This document shows positions 47,721 through 59,350 of a stretch of DNA of 64,000 nt, piece by piece. The notes under the pieces were generated by a model that did not search any database, was not told where the DNA came from, and worked only from the letters and a program-made list of their open reading frames with translations. Within the stretch, counting starts at the first letter, position 1; every line of letters starts with the position of its first letter. The position numbers and the translations under genes are program-made. This DNA is from Epiperipatus broadwayi (Eukaryota; Onychophora; Udeonychophora; Euonychophora; Peripatidae): positions 793,001 to 857,000 of the forward strand of contig JAQFVV010006306.1 in assembly GCA_028023455.1 (NCBI GenBank), given 5' to 3'.

Positions 47721-48369
47721 ACAAATCAAATAGAAAAACACTGCAGAGCAAGAAAATCATAAAAGAGACAACCTTCCTAGGAGTTATTATTTTTGAATAA
47801 AGTTAGAAAAATCCTAAATAAGACACCTTGTAATGAATGAATTAAATGTAATGTAATTCAAATTAATTCTCACATAATAATGAGGATGATTTTAATTAAA
47901 ATAAAATTACTTAAAATTATAAAAATAAATTACAAAGCAGACAATTTTATCAACCAAAAAAAGGAAAAAATGAAGGATATCTTTATATTATAAGTGAAAT
48001 TAAAAAATTAAAGATCCCTCCCCCAATCAAATTCACTCCTTTCCCTTTTAAAAAAGTATGTGCTTATATAACTCATGGATGTACACAATTACACAGAATA
48101 AACATCTCTATAAGAATAGTTAAATGATAAACACTTTTTTCAAGTTTAGCAAATCATTGAGATTAATATTAACAAATTATAATTTTCTTTTTCACATTTA
48201 ACATCAAAATATTTAAATTTCCTTCTTTTTCTCTTTATACTCATATATAAAAAGAAATATTCATTCATCCATTTTCCCTCATATACAGTTTTATTTACTT
48301 AGTATTTTTTTATTTTTTATTAAATAACCTAACTATTAAAATATCATAAAGAAACCTGTAGAGATTACA

Positions 48370-49170
48370 TTAAACGAATAGAATCATTAGTGGCTTTATT
48401 AAGTCCTTTAATTTTGCCATTGTAATCATAAATTTAACAATCATTAACTATATGCTCATGGGTTGTACTTGTCCACATCTAGATAGCTTAGTGGCTGTTA
48501 AATTCTGTTTATGAAATAGATGAGCCCAACGAGGACCATAAGTTGTCCTAAATTTCTTGATGAAATTCTAGTAATATTTAAGAAAATTAAGCCCAACTTG
48601 CTTTATTATTGGATCTGGAAATAAAAATTTGTTTAGAACTTCACAAAAAAGACCATTTTGAATACTGGAAAGAGAATCTTGATTTGAGAATCGTCTTGGA
48701 TGATGAAACTATAACTTTGAGTTATTAGCAAGTCCGATCTACTTGATAAACTTTCATACATTTTTTGTAAGACAACTTCTGTTCTGTTATATGATAAAGA
48801 AATATGTGAAAGAATAGGAAACCATTGCAAAAAAGTAAATTTAACTGTACTATTAATATTTCTCAAGATTGTGGGCAATTTTTCTCCAAAAGATAGGGCA
48901 CAGTATTCACTAATAGAATATGTTAATGCTAAGGAAGCTGCCTCTAATGTGCTTGAATTACAGTACCAAGATGTCCATCTTTTTATAAGGGATTGTTTCT
49001 AGAAATTATTTTAAATAACTAGCCTTAGATAAATGAGAAAAATAAGTTAGAATATAATCCAAAGTTTATTCTGAATAGGATGGGATAGGATTTTGTTTCA
49101 GCCTATTGTTGCAAAAGGTTATATTCAAATTATGAGATGCTTCTCTGTCTAATAAAAATTTGACCAAATT
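48370..49170 (-). pseudogene. Jockey-like LINE C-terminal fragment
   Basis: On the - strand, with few stops: FLLDREASHNLNITF, RLKQNP, then RWTSWYCNSSTLEAASLALT, YSISEYCALSFGEKL, a FLQWFPILSHISL block, and finally KFRTTYGPRWAHLFHK, RCGQVQPMS. This succession (W-STL-LAL-YS-AEYCAP, then W-PVLSNI, RT-GRC, C.CG..Q.M.HIV) is the typical post-RT region of jockey-type LINEs common in arthropods. Expected SNIAPP and AEYCAP are altered and the last CCHC is damaged. Confidence 0.82.
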
Positions 49171-49254
49171 GAAAAAAAACAACAACTAAAGAGCGTGCAA
49201 GTTCTAACAAGCTTTATAGATAAATGCCACAAGTGAAAGCATTTAAAAAAAATT

Positions 49255-49430
49255 CTATCTAGAAATTACTCCTATCCTCAGACCGGTTTCATGCTTTTGG
49301 CATTCCTCAGTGAGGCCAAACTGTTTTTGTTGAGCAAAAGGTTTTTGCTAAAAAGTGTTTAAAGTATAGTGGATACATTGCATTTATGTAAGATATTACA
49401 GCAAAATAAAGGGAGTGGTGAATTTGGTAA
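49255..49430 (+). repeat. Dispersed repeat related to 3740-3900
   Basis: GTTTTTGCTAAAAAGTGTTT and TAAGATATTACAGCAAAATA are the inverse of the other copy. Its left part, CTCAGACCGGTTTCATGCTT...CCTCAGTGAGGCC, resembles a block inside fold-back family A (CCAGACTAGTTTCTGGCTTG...CATCAGTGAGG), so modules seem shared between families. It lies just upstream (+ strand sense) of a PNO1 exon. Confidence 0.6.
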
Positions 49431-49474
49431 TATTTCTATAGACAATATCACATATAGTATATATTAAAACTTAC

Positions 49475-49558
49475 ATCAACATCAAATCCTAAAGCAAATG
49501 CAGTAACAAAATCTGCTCCTTTTTGTATTGTTGTGATATCTTCGGTTTCTTTGCAAGT
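49475..49558 (-). CDS. PNO1: PNO1 exon 2 of six
   Basis: 84 nt, phase 0 at both ends. Reads TCKETEDITTIQKGADFVTA, FALGFDVD. Corresponds to the animal TCKET-D-..L.KAADF..AF.LGF segment. Acceptor TTTTTAG, donor GTAAGT. Confidence 0.96.
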
Positions 49559-50570
49559 CTAAAAATAAATAATATTGTAACAATGTTGCTGAAAAATTAA
49601 ATACGGTTTTTAACAATGTTTATTTTATTATACACTATTTATAAAATCTGATTATATATTTTGCTTGATTTATTTGTATGGTTATGGATTTATATATTTC
49701 ATTTTTCACTAAAAGTTTTGTTGCATCTAATAGTCATTCAAGCATTTTAAAAAAATGGGCTACTTTTAATAAATAACAAATGTCAACATTGCATTAGCCA
49801 TTTAGAAAGTAAAATTTTAATCAAATGCTAATGTTATGCTACGGTATTTACATTTGTTTTTCTCATGTTATTGCGAAAAATTGTAAAGCAATTAAATATT
49901 GATGATCCAAATGCATTGTTTTTAATAAATAAGTCCACATTTCTTTTTACTGCATATAATAGAGCAGTAATTCTCATAGTAAACTTAATTTGATTATTCG
50001 ATATTGCCATCACTGAGTTCCCTCATATACAAATCCCTAATTAAATACATTCTAACGCCCATTTCATTCATAATATTTCTCTCATCCGTTAAATAATCTA
50101 TCTTTCTTATATTTTACTTGAATATCTTTACCCTGAACTAATATTCAAAACTTTTATATAAAGCATTATTAGCACTGATGAAATTATTCTCAAGTGGTTT
50201 CAAGAAGATGATTTAAACAATAATATTCTTAAAAAAAAAAAGGTTCCAAATTAAATTCTTCCGTACTGCCGTAAACAAATTAAGTTTAAAAACTCGATAA
50301 CTTACATTTCTAAAACAAGAATGCTTATTATGAGATGAGAATAACATATTTAATCAAAAACATATTAAGGTATTTTCTTCTTCCTGACACATCTCTCTTT
50401 CTTTGAAAAGTTTTTTTTTTTGTTTGTTTTAAAAAATGAGACATTGATACTACATGTTTGTATTTTTTATTACGAGATATTGCTATTTTTTATTTATCAA
50501 ACAGATATTTTTAACAATACTAATAATGGTCTACACAAAACATTAAATACTGTATTTTCATGTTATATAT
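49559..50570. other. PNO1 intron, nothing recognised
   Basis: AT-rich and without an element I can name. Confidence 0.5.
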
Positions 50571-50575
50571 AGCCA

Positions 50576-50795
50576 TTCCTTGAATTTGTTGGAATATTTA
50601 AATAAAGTTAAATTTTTCGAAAGACATTCAGGTTTTGAGTTCTTCCATGTAAATATTGCTTATCAGGGATGACAAGGGTGAGACCATAGCCATTCCTTGG
50701 TTTTGTGGGAATATTTAAATAAAGCTAAATTTTTCTAAAGACATTCAATACTTATATTAGATGATGGAAATAGTTCAATATATATATATACAACT
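50576..50795 (+). mobile_element. SINE T1 tail, tandemly duplicated
   Basis: ATAGCCATTCCTTG...GGAATATTTAAATAAAG...AAAGACATTCA appears twice (50571-50632 and 50687-50747). The second copy continues into the T1 end TTAGATGATGGAAATAG and a TATATATA tail. Confidence 0.75.
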
Positions 50796-51497
50796 ACAAT
50801 TATATAGATTTACTTTTAATATTTTTGATTGAATTTAAAAAAAAAAAAAGTTTCAGGAAAAAAAATAATTAATGACGACTGAAATATAATGCATTCATAG
50901 TATACACACATTAAAACATTTCAACAGTATTCACTGTATTAATTAGAGACATCATAAAATGAAACACGATATATGAAATTGAATAAAAAATTGAAAAAAA
51001 TTTTAACTGCTGCAATTAAATCTGAATAAAGATTGATAACATTTACTTTATATTTACAGCAATCATGTAACATTTTAAAATTAGCAATTTCGTTAAATAA
51101 ATCCATTTTCTGATAAAAACTGGTAAAAGATTATTACTATTACAAAAATTATTTTGCCTCACTAAAAAAAAAATACTTTCTGCCACAGAAAAAAATTGGG
51201 ATGTATTTTGAATCAAACATAAAATTTATTGAAACTACATTCTGAATTTCAGAAAGTTGTGCAATTATTAATATATGTAACAAATATTTTATTTATATAG
51301 CGTTCGATCTGTAAAGCACATGTGCAGTGGATTACTCTACGGTAATAGTATATATACTGAACCCCACCGCTTGATGGTGTTGTTTTTCACACAACGCACA
51401 TCAATATACCGTTTAAAGCGGCCTTAACTTATGGCTGACACTAAAATAGGTGTTGTTTGAGCTGTAGCAGGCTGCCTGAGGGCGATGTATTCTACGA

Positions 51498-52009
51498 TTG
51501 CATAACGAAATACTATGCCCATTGCATTGCGAGAGTATTCCTCAAGTGAGCACTATTGAACTCTCGCTACGGTTTGATTTGATGGTGGCCGTATTTAAAA
51601 AAGGCAAAACTCTTCAAAAATTCATTGTCGGAAATTTTTTAGAAAACGTAGTGGAATTAGTATTACATATTAAGAAATGTCATGTCATCACACACGCTTC
51701 CCTACAGTTTTGAACTGCAGACAACTTCAAAAAGTTATTCTTTTCAGCAGAATTTTTCCCGATTTCACACGTAAATGCAAGTTTCCTTGCGAGAACAGTA
51801 AAATGTCATCTGCAAGTTATCAAAATTGGTTGAAGCTGAATGAATTGCCGGCCACAGAAATTGACGAAGTGACTGTTTTTTTTTTTGTTTTGGTTCCCTG
51901 TTATTTTATTTGCGTATTACTTTTGGCTGCTGTATTTTTTATGCCCCCCAAAATGGGTGTTTTTTACTTGTTTTGGTCACAACTTGTCCAAGGTTTCGTT
52001 TATTTTTGA
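51498..52009 (+). CDS. Two overlapping ORFs inside the TIR element, unknown product
   Basis: ORF a (51498-51713, 71 codons) reads HNEILCPLHCESIPQVSTIE onwards. ORF b (51677-52009, 110 codons, other frame) has FPDFTRKCKFPCENSKMSSA and ends in a strongly hydrophobic stretch (FFFVLVPCYFICVLLLAAVF) that could be a membrane segment but includes T runs prone to chance. An AATAAA at 52014-52019 follows directly. I recognise no family. It may be a frameshifted single gene, a captured host exon, or decayed transposase. Confidence 0.3.
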
Positions 52010-52379
52010 TTCAATAAATTATTTCATGGGAAACTGTTGTTGATGTTTTTGTTGTTCACATGATTCTAAAGTAGGTAGGTAATATTTTATTTAAAAAAAA
52101 AGTATTTAAGAATTTCTTCAAAAGGTCAAAAAATAATAATGACTGTGCGGTAACACAAATGTTCAAAAAGAAAATCAAAAAAGAAGTCGATAATTAAAAA
52201 TCAAAACAAACCTTCCCCGCCAGCCTTCCCCTTTAAAAAAAGTGTTCTATAAAAACTCTTTTTTAAAAAGGCCAAAAAATTAAGCAAGAACTTTTCGGTA
52301 TCATATAAAGGTTTCTGTAGCGTAAATAAATATTTGAAAAAAAAAAAAAAAACTTTGTAATAAATTTCAAAAAAAAGAA

Positions 52380-52870
52380 AAGACAATTACATCTCAAAAC
52401 AACTCATCCCCTCCACCCTCTAAAAAGCAGCAAGTGTTGGTTTATTCAAAAGTACCGAAATGTTTAAGTCTTTCAAATAAAAACATCCAAAAAAAAAAAA
52501 AGATACTTTAAAAGCAAACCAACCCCCCTCCACCATCTAAAAACAAAGTGTTTGTTAATAAAAAAAAAAAAATCTACGCCTTTTAGGTAAAGAAAGTTAA
52601 ACAAAAGTTATCATAGTATTATGTAAAGAAACCGACGGACTGTTAGTCGATAATTTAAAAGCAAACCAACACCCCTACACCATCTAAAAACAAAGAGTTT
52701 GTTTATTAAAAAAATGAAACCCAAAAAAAAAACAGGATGAAAAAAAAAATCTTTGCTTTACCGTAATATTATGTAAAGAAGCCAAAGGATCATTAGATGA
52801 CACCCCCACACCATCTAAAAACAAAGTTTGTTTCTTAAAACTACTCTCTCTCCTAATAATCCGAATTTTC
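52380..52870. repeat. Degenerate tandem array inside the TIR element
   Basis: Units of ~130-170 bp share AAAGCAAACCAACMCCCCT, CACCATCTAAAAACAAAG and GTTTGTT followed by A runs. Three to four units, increasingly diverged. Confidence 0.75.
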
Positions 52871-53399
52871 CAGCCTATTTATACTCTCTCTGCTCATCAG
52901 AACAGACTCACTTTTTATGACCCTTGCTTCAATTGGTGTTGGTGTGTGTCCAGCTCTTAAACACAAAATAAGTCTTTGATGGTTTACCATAATATTATGT
53001 AAATCTTTTACCGTAATGTTATGTAAACAAACAGACGGTCCGTGAATTGGTATATTGATGTGCATTGGGCGAAAAATAGCGCCATCATTATGATAGGGTT
53101 CAGTATACACACTATTACCTAATCAATATATGAAATAGATAATAAAAAAAAAACTTGAGATGTCCTAAAATATCTCCTTTATGCAGATATTTTTTTTTAT
53201 TAATGTAGATGTTACATAAAAAAATTTTTTTTTTAAGGATGTGTTTTATTTTTCAAAAAATTAATTTTTGTATGTCCTATAAAAAAATGACTTGGGTTAA
53301 CCACATTTTGATTAGACAAAAAGGATTAAACATAATGAACATTATTATTCAATAAATTCAAGCAAAAAAAGTTTCAATTATTATTCTGTCACCAATACT

Positions 53400-53995
53400 G
53401 CTTCACATATCATACCATTTACAACTTTCTTAAACACTTTATCAATACTATTTTTATATCCAAACTTTATTCTAACAGTTTCGACTGTCCTGCAGTCATC
53501 ATCAGAGCTACAATATTCATATATATAATTAATACACTTATACACATTATTCATATACATAATTAAAAAACCTTAACTTTTTATTCTACTATTTAATAAT
53601 TATTGTCTTTTTATTTATATTTTTAATCAACTTCTAACTTTTTCTTATTTTTATTAAATATTTTATATTTATCAATTAACTTTTTCCACAATACAAATTA
53701 CTTTTTTATATTACAAACAAAACAAAAATTACCTACCTCTTTATAATCATACTTCTAAAAACCCAACTGACAAAATTTTCAAAATTTGTAGACTTGTTTA
53801 ACACCTCCCTCTATTGTCATTTTCATCAACTTTATTTTTTTAACCTTTTTCAAATTCAAACTATTATTAATAATAATTGTTTATAAAATTATTGTCTTTG
53901 CCCCAAAATCGCTCTTAAGATTTGGTTTTATATTCTTAATCAATATTGCTTCTTTAATTTTCCTATCCTTTCTATTATTCGTATAATTAATCACA
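53400..53995 (-). pseudogene. Penelope-like element 3' end with terminal repeat
   Basis: On the - strand, 53995 to ~53900 reads NRKDRKIKEAILIKNIKPNL, which resembles the end of the GIY-YIG endonuclease domain of Penelope-like retroelements (R.IKEAL.I...KP.LN). The non-coding 3' part follows, then the terminal repeat beginning AGCTCTGATGATGACTGCAG...GTCGAAACTG (53479-53505), which is also found in the inverted pair at 24266-24487. The assignment rests on that short peptide plus the terminal-repeat arrangement. Confidence 0.6.
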
Positions 53996-54744
53996 CACTA
54001 AGAATGAAAAAATGTAGAAATAATAAAAAAAAAAAATCTTATCTTATTAAATGATTAATATAACCTAACTTATTTCAATATTTTTTTTGATACAAATTAT
54101 AAACTCTTAAATAATTAATCTTTAAAAACATGTAAAGGGTATTCTATAAGTCCAGTACCAAAGGATTAATGTATATTTTTATAAACTATAATTTGTTTGA
54201 ACAAAGAAGGTCAAATCCAAATATTATGTATCTTTAAGAAATTGTCGTGAAAGAGAAATCACTTAAAAAATTTAACAAACTGCAAACAAATAAGAATATT
54301 TGTGTTCTGCATTCAGGAACTACAATGATGCAATGATCTTCAACAGATGATACAAAAACCTATCTTCCATCCATCACATTCTTTAAGATTCACAAATGGC
54401 ATCCAACTAAACTGCAAGTGATATAAAACTTATCTTATTGTGAGGATAATTCTAAAATATAGACAAAATTTTGTGAATGTGTAGAAAATATTGGAAACAT
54501 TGATTTTTTGTTACTTTTTGATAGTATTATCAAGTGGCGATTCTGATAAAACATAAATTTGTATACTGAAAAGAAATACTGCACAAGCTTTATAAATAAA
54601 AGTTTTTGTTTGGTATTTTTAAAGACCTTATAATAAAGAAAAATAATCATTTAAAAGATCTGTGTTCTCTAAAAATATGAGCATATAAAAATGAGCTAAC
54701 TTAGCAACCAATTAAATAAACTTTTTCTTTATTTTTCTTATTGC

Positions 54745-55865
54745 ATTGCCAAATCCATATAATATTAATATCATCTATGTTCTTTATTACTTTTTAAGTC
54801 AGTATTAAATAGAGATTTGGGCCTGAAAAAAAATTTTGACATAAAAAAAAAAATTTACTTATATAAAAAATAGAAAGAGGTAGCTACTAAAGTATAACTG
54901 TAAAATTTATATACATGTAAATAAGAATATACATGTAAATGGAAAAATATGGATGATTTAGTCTGCAAATTGTGTAAGAATGGCATAGAAAATATTAGGC
55001 ATTTGTTAATTGAATGTAAATGCTTGGAAGCAGAAAGGATACAAATAATGACGTTATGGAAGACTAAACATGAACAAAGTGATTATACAAAAAAGTGGGT
55101 TATTGGTTTTTATGCTGGGTTTGGGAAAAGATAAAGGGGATTTAGATATAAAGGCAATAGAGTTGACAAAGATTATGTTGTAGAAATGGGATGAAGTAGA
55201 TTATGGGAAAACTTAGGGTGGGGAATGGAAAGGGAAGGTAAAGTGGCTAACAGATTTCTCTGGGCATAGTTGTTAAGAGATTCCTGACTCCATTTAAGGA
55301 GAAGTCATAGTATATCATATCACATATAATTTAAAAGTTTGAATTGATAGCAGTTAATATTTGGAAACATAAGTACAAGGTAGGTATAAAAATATGTTAA
55401 AAAACAATACTATAGGTTAAAGAAAATTACACATATTGAATGTTAATATAATGAATAATAATAATATAAAATATAAAAGTATAAATATTTAATGTTAGTT
55501 AAAAAATAAAAAAAAAAAAAAGAATTAAATAAACAATAAATGAAATAATATATATATATGATTATAGGAAATATTGATTGATAAATATAGAATATAAAAA
55601 GGATAAAATATATAATATATAAAAAGGTAATAATTATATAGAGGTATAAAAAGATATATGTGGGTATGTAAATAATGATTATAAAATATAGAATATATGT
55701 ATATCTATAAAATGCAAAATTATATGTTCATGTATAATTGTATTCTTGTATTTGTGTTGTGTTTGTTATAGTTCTGAAGAAGATTGCTGGGACAATCAAA
55801 ACTGTCTCAATAGTGGATTGTAAAAAGTAATAAAGAAAATAGATGATATTAATATTATATAAATA
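54745..55865. repeat. Inverted terminal repeats of a second Penelope-type element bracketing a LINE
   Basis: Left AATATTAATATCATCTATGT (54762-54781) and, inverted at the right, ATAGATGATATTAATATTAT (55830-55849), each with a TAATAAAG stretch. The same ends occur at 35536-35730. Right side also has the module CTGAAGAA-GATTG-CTGGGA-CAATC-AAAAC (55774-55802). Between the arms are a LINE fragment and low-complexity DNA. Confidence 0.65.
54925..55330 (+). pseudogene. LINE, TCACAT-tailed family (copy 5), 3' end
   Basis: Reads MDDLVCKLCKNGIENIRHLL, IECKCLEAERIQIMTLW, nearly identical to the C-terminus of the 37083 copy, and ends in CATATCACATAT. The Cys/His motif is intact here. 5'-truncated. Confidence 0.88.
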
Positions 55866-55952
55866 AATTCATTTTATAACCTCTTTATTATTTTTTTAAA
55901 AAATAAAAATATAAAAAACTGAAAGGAAAAAAAACGTGCATAGCATCCTTAC

Positions 55953-56102
55953 CCTTATTTCCACATTTTTTGTTTTAAGATTAAAACGAATTTGTAAACG
56001 AAGATGCTCAACAATTGGAGAAACAATTTTAAGCCAGTGCTCTTTTAATGGTGATATTCTATTTTTAGGAATGGGAATCAATCGCATCTCTATTCCTTCA
56101 CT
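55953..56102 (-). CDS. PNO1: PNO1 exon 1 of the visible six (internal exon)
   Basis: 150 nt, TTGTTTAG acceptor, AGG|GTAAGG donor, phase 0. Reads SEGIEMRLIPIPKNRISPLK, EHWLKIVSPIVEHLRLQIRF, NLKTKNVEIR: the conserved start of the PNO1 core (R.I.VP..R.TPLK..W..I..PIVEHL.LQIR.N...R.VE). The ATG inside it is not the start, because the acceptor and the upstream residues SEGIE in frame show an earlier exon exists. That exon, short and variable in all species, was not found up to 64000. Confidence 0.96.
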
Positions 56103-57476
56103 CTAAACAAGAAAAAAATTTATATACATACATCTGTAAAGTATGTAATATATAATTATATATTTATTTTAAAATATTTATACAATATTTTTAAAATATA
56201 CGATAATACATACAATTAGTATTTATAAAACATTTACAATATATCTGCTATGATCCTATATATAGCTACAGGTAATAAATTAATAATATAGATTGGGAAT
56301 TTTTGCCAACATGAAAGCAAAATAGCTTCACGGACTTGTGAATAAGGTTCTGCAAGAATAAAACGTAGAAAAAAATACAAAAACACTATGTAAATAAATA
56401 ATTTAGTGATTTATATATTTTTAAATCTTGTGAAAGGAAATGCCTTGTCAATTGAAATATCAGGCTCTTAATAAGATCAAGTCCTGATTTAAGCACAGTC
56501 AACAGGTGTTGGTTTAAGCATAAGTGATTCATTTATACTTTTAAAACATTTATTGATGGGTGAGTGCACGTAAATCTAATATATCAATCCAATAGTGCAT
56601 ACATTAAACACTACAATATATATTAAAATGATAAAAATTAATAGAACATGAAACTAATTATAATGATTATTGCAGAGCTCGAAAACTGCAGATACTGAAG
56701 CCACAGGCTTTTTTGTTATAAATGGGAGCATTAAAAATGACTTCATGGTTTCAATTATTTTGGCAATTCATACTCAATTTCATATTAATAATAATTTTTT
56801 TAAAATATTTACTTCTGTCACAAATTACTGAGTTTATGCTTTGTTTTATAATTTTTCCAAGTTTATGCAATAAATGTACTTTGAACTCATATCTGAACTA
56901 TGGCTATTTGCAATCATATTGAGAATCATATAATTAACCACTTTGCTTAATACTGTAAAATTATAATATTTTCCCTTCATTTATTAAAACTGTTAGCAAA
57001 TAGTGAAAAAGTCAAGTAAAGGATTACACAAAAATTCAAAGCTAATTTATTTATGATGGCTATCTGTCATGGCTGATGTTATGTTTAATTTATTAATCGG
57101 ACATACATATAATTCTGAAAGGCTGAAAGTCCCACAATCAATAAATGAAAAAACATGTATGTAAGACATACACTTTTAATACCATCAAATAAAATTTCAA
57201 CACCACATTGATAAAAATATGTTATTTATGATATGGACAATGCCACATCACATACTTAAATGTCACCAAATTTAAACCTTCTAGTAACAAGTAAGTGTTT
57301 TAATCTAAAAACTCAGAAAAAAATAGATATAACTGAATAAAATGTATTATTCATCTTGCTCTTAATTAAATATAAAAGACAGGATTGATAAAAGAGCACA
57401 GTAGTTAAAAAAAAGAGAATAAGAAAGCAAGAAAAAATATTTTGCTAAGCGCTGACATTACTACTTCATATTAAAC
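56103..57476. other. PNO1 intron or upstream region, nothing recognised
   Basis: AT-rich. No exon with a matching donor could be supported. Confidence 0.45.
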
Positions 57477-57530
57477 AGGATTGGTTTTAAGCCAATAAAT
57501 ATCACATGATAGAGAATTTTGCCTGTTTTT
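57477..57530 (+). mobile_element. Fold-back family A, minimal copy
   Basis: CAGGATTGGTTTTAAGCCAA, TAAATATCACATGAT joined directly to AGAGAATTTTGCCTGTTTT: both ends of family A with the centre deleted. Confidence 0.65.
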
Positions 57531-57580
57531 TCATATTAAAGTTGTGATTATTTGTTAAGCGCATAGGAAGTATGTAAATA

Positions 57581-57883
57581 CTTTTAGAGAAAGATTTTAA
57601 CCGTTATCATATGTGCCTTAAACATTTATAATAGTTAAACGATGTCTTTTTTTTTTATTATAGAGGCACCTCTCAAACTTCGACACAAGATCAAAATGTT
57701 TTAGATTGGCCTATATAAATAGGTATTTATTTTAAAGATAAGATGGCCGTTCTTATTTTTATAGAGTCGCAATCTTGTGTCGAGTTTTGAGAAATCCCTC
57801 TATAGTTAAAAAAAAAAGACTTCGTTTGACTATTGTAAACATTCAATGCGCATATGATAAAAGTTAAAGCCTTTCACTAAAAG
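57581..57883. mobile_element. Fold-back MITE, ~110 bp arms
   Basis: CTTTTAGAGAAAGATTTTAA...CTATAGAGG...TCGACACAAGAT (left) is mirrored at the right (ATCTTGTGTCGAGTTTTGAG...CTTTCACTAAAAG). About 303 bp with a ~85 bp loop. Confidence 0.85.
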
Positions 57884-57982
57884 ATTAAATAAATAATAAT
57901 AATAAATAATAAAATAAATTATAATACAAAATTAAATGTCATTATGTAAGAGCAATAATTGTATATAGATTATAAAAATAAT

Positions 57983-58206
57983 AGTTTTTTTTAGCAAATA
58001 TTTTTTTGCCCTTATCAATGTAATGTAAACTATTTTAAAGGTTCATTTTATACTGCATACATAGCTATATTTTTTATTATTACTAAAGGTTTTATATATA
58101 AGAAAGATAGATGTCGCTATGTATGCAACATAAATAGAAGCTTTAAAATAGTTTACATCACATGATAAGGCAAAAAATATTTGCCGAAAAAACTTTTCTG
58201 TATTAT
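57983..58206. mobile_element. Fold-back MITE, ~85 bp arms
   Basis: GCAAATATTTTTTTGCCCTTATC, cut to its core GCAAATATTTTTTTGCC, and GTAAACTATTTTAAAG, TGCATACATAGC on the left are repeated inverted on the right (GCTATGTATGCA, CTTTAAAATAGTTTAC, GGCAAAAAATATTTGCC). Lies 100 bp from the previous one, unrelated sequence. Confidence 0.85.
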
Positions 58207-59260
58207 TATATATATGTAATTATTGCAGTTATATAATTATATTTTATATTATATGGTGTGACTTATTTCAATATATGAAAATCTTAGCATAATGGATTAA
58301 ATTTCTTTCCATTTTTGATGATTAAAAAAAAATTATAAGATAGAACAAATTATTTATAAATATTTAAGTAAAAAAGAAGATTTCAGATATTCTATTGTAA
58401 AAAATAAAAATACACTATAATTGTAAGTAGCGTGAATAAATTTTATTAAAATTTGTAATAATTGTACTGAGAAATTAATAGGAAACATGTTTGTAACAAT
58501 CAAAATAATTTCACTTCAAAAACAAGAACTTAAATAATGCTCAGAAAATCTATATTATAATTAGCTAATAAAAACTATTAACTATTTAAAAACTAACAAT
58601 CCGTTAAACAATCAATTCCAAAGAGACAAATAATTCTATCAAATAGAAAAGGCAAGTGATAAATAGTTATATACTGACTCCATGCTAGATATATTTATGA
58701 ATGAAATTAGAGGAAAGTAACATTACAGACTGCAGTTCAACAAACACCAACGGTGGACATATGAAATTCTGGATCATTATATTAAAGACAAAGAGATTGT
58801 TTCATTAATGCTATAAAGTATCTACAATAGGCAGCAAGAAGCATTAAAATAAGCAACTAAAAATCCCAATGTTGTTGACTAATGTAAAACTATAATTCTT
58901 TTCAATATGTTGGAAAACTGATGTTCCTGACAGATGAAACCTTCTTCAACTGTATTCGAACAGAGTAAAAGAACTGGTTTATAGAATCTCCCATAAAATG
59001 TTTGAAAATATACTGCTGAAAAAGTTGAGCGCATGTAATCGAGAAAATATAGCTAAAGAAGAAACCAGAAATAAGAAATGAAGTTTCAATTAAAAAGTTA
59101 TGACAATTATAAATAAAACCAAAGAAAATAACTAATCAAGAACTAATTTGTGCGAATTTATTTAGTTAGAAAAAATATTGTGTTTGTATTTATTTTTATA
59201 TTTTATTAATATTGATTTGTTGCTATTAATTTCGTTAGGTTAAAATAATGTATTTTTTTT
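58207..59260. other. Nothing recognised
   Basis: AT-rich DNA; a somewhat more complex patch at 58720-59050 has no motif I can name. Confidence 0.45.
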
Positions 59261-59261
59261 T

Positions 59262-59350
59262 CATATGTCAAATGCGTTGACCGGGAAAAGAACCCGGACC
59301 AGCTGCTTGAAAGGCAGCTATACTAACCACTAGACCACCAACGCTTGACT
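59262..59350 (-). mobile_element. SINE T2 copy retaining a tRNA(Glu)-like cloverleaf
   Basis: 59274-59344 on the - strand folds as a tRNA: acceptor GCGTTGG/TCAACGC, anticodon arm GCTGC-CTTTCAA-GCAGC (anticodon UUC, Glu), T stem CCGGG/CCCGG. But the T loop is TTCTTTT instead of TTCGATT and the D arm is weak. It begins GTCAAGCGTTGG, like the T2 copy at 17943, and ends TGACATATGAAAAAAAA, the T2 tail. So I call it a SINE, not a gene. It also shows the SINE family's tRNA source. Confidence 0.7.

Larger units (their letters stand above)
51341..53119. mobile_element. 1.78 kb TIR element with small transcription-unit-like interior
   Basis: 70 bp imperfect TIRs: 51341-51410 (GGTAATAGTATATATACTGA...TCAATATACC) and 53049-53119 inverted. 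Both carry CACATCAATATACC at the inner end. The left interior (51490-52030) is less AT-rich and holds two overlapping open frames and an AATAAA. The right interior (52380-52870) is a degenerate tandem array with CACCATCTAAAAACAAAG three times. No transposase motif seen. The TIR shares GGTARTR at the start and CTTGATGGTGYT around position 27 with the element at 21504-22323, suggesting the same superfamily. Confidence 0.75.

Noticed and set aside
59274-59344. Functional tRNA-Glu(UUC) gene
   Set aside because: The cloverleaf is fair, but the T loop lacks the GA of TTCGA, the D arm is weak, and the sequence has the SINE T2 start and tail. I treat it as a SINE.
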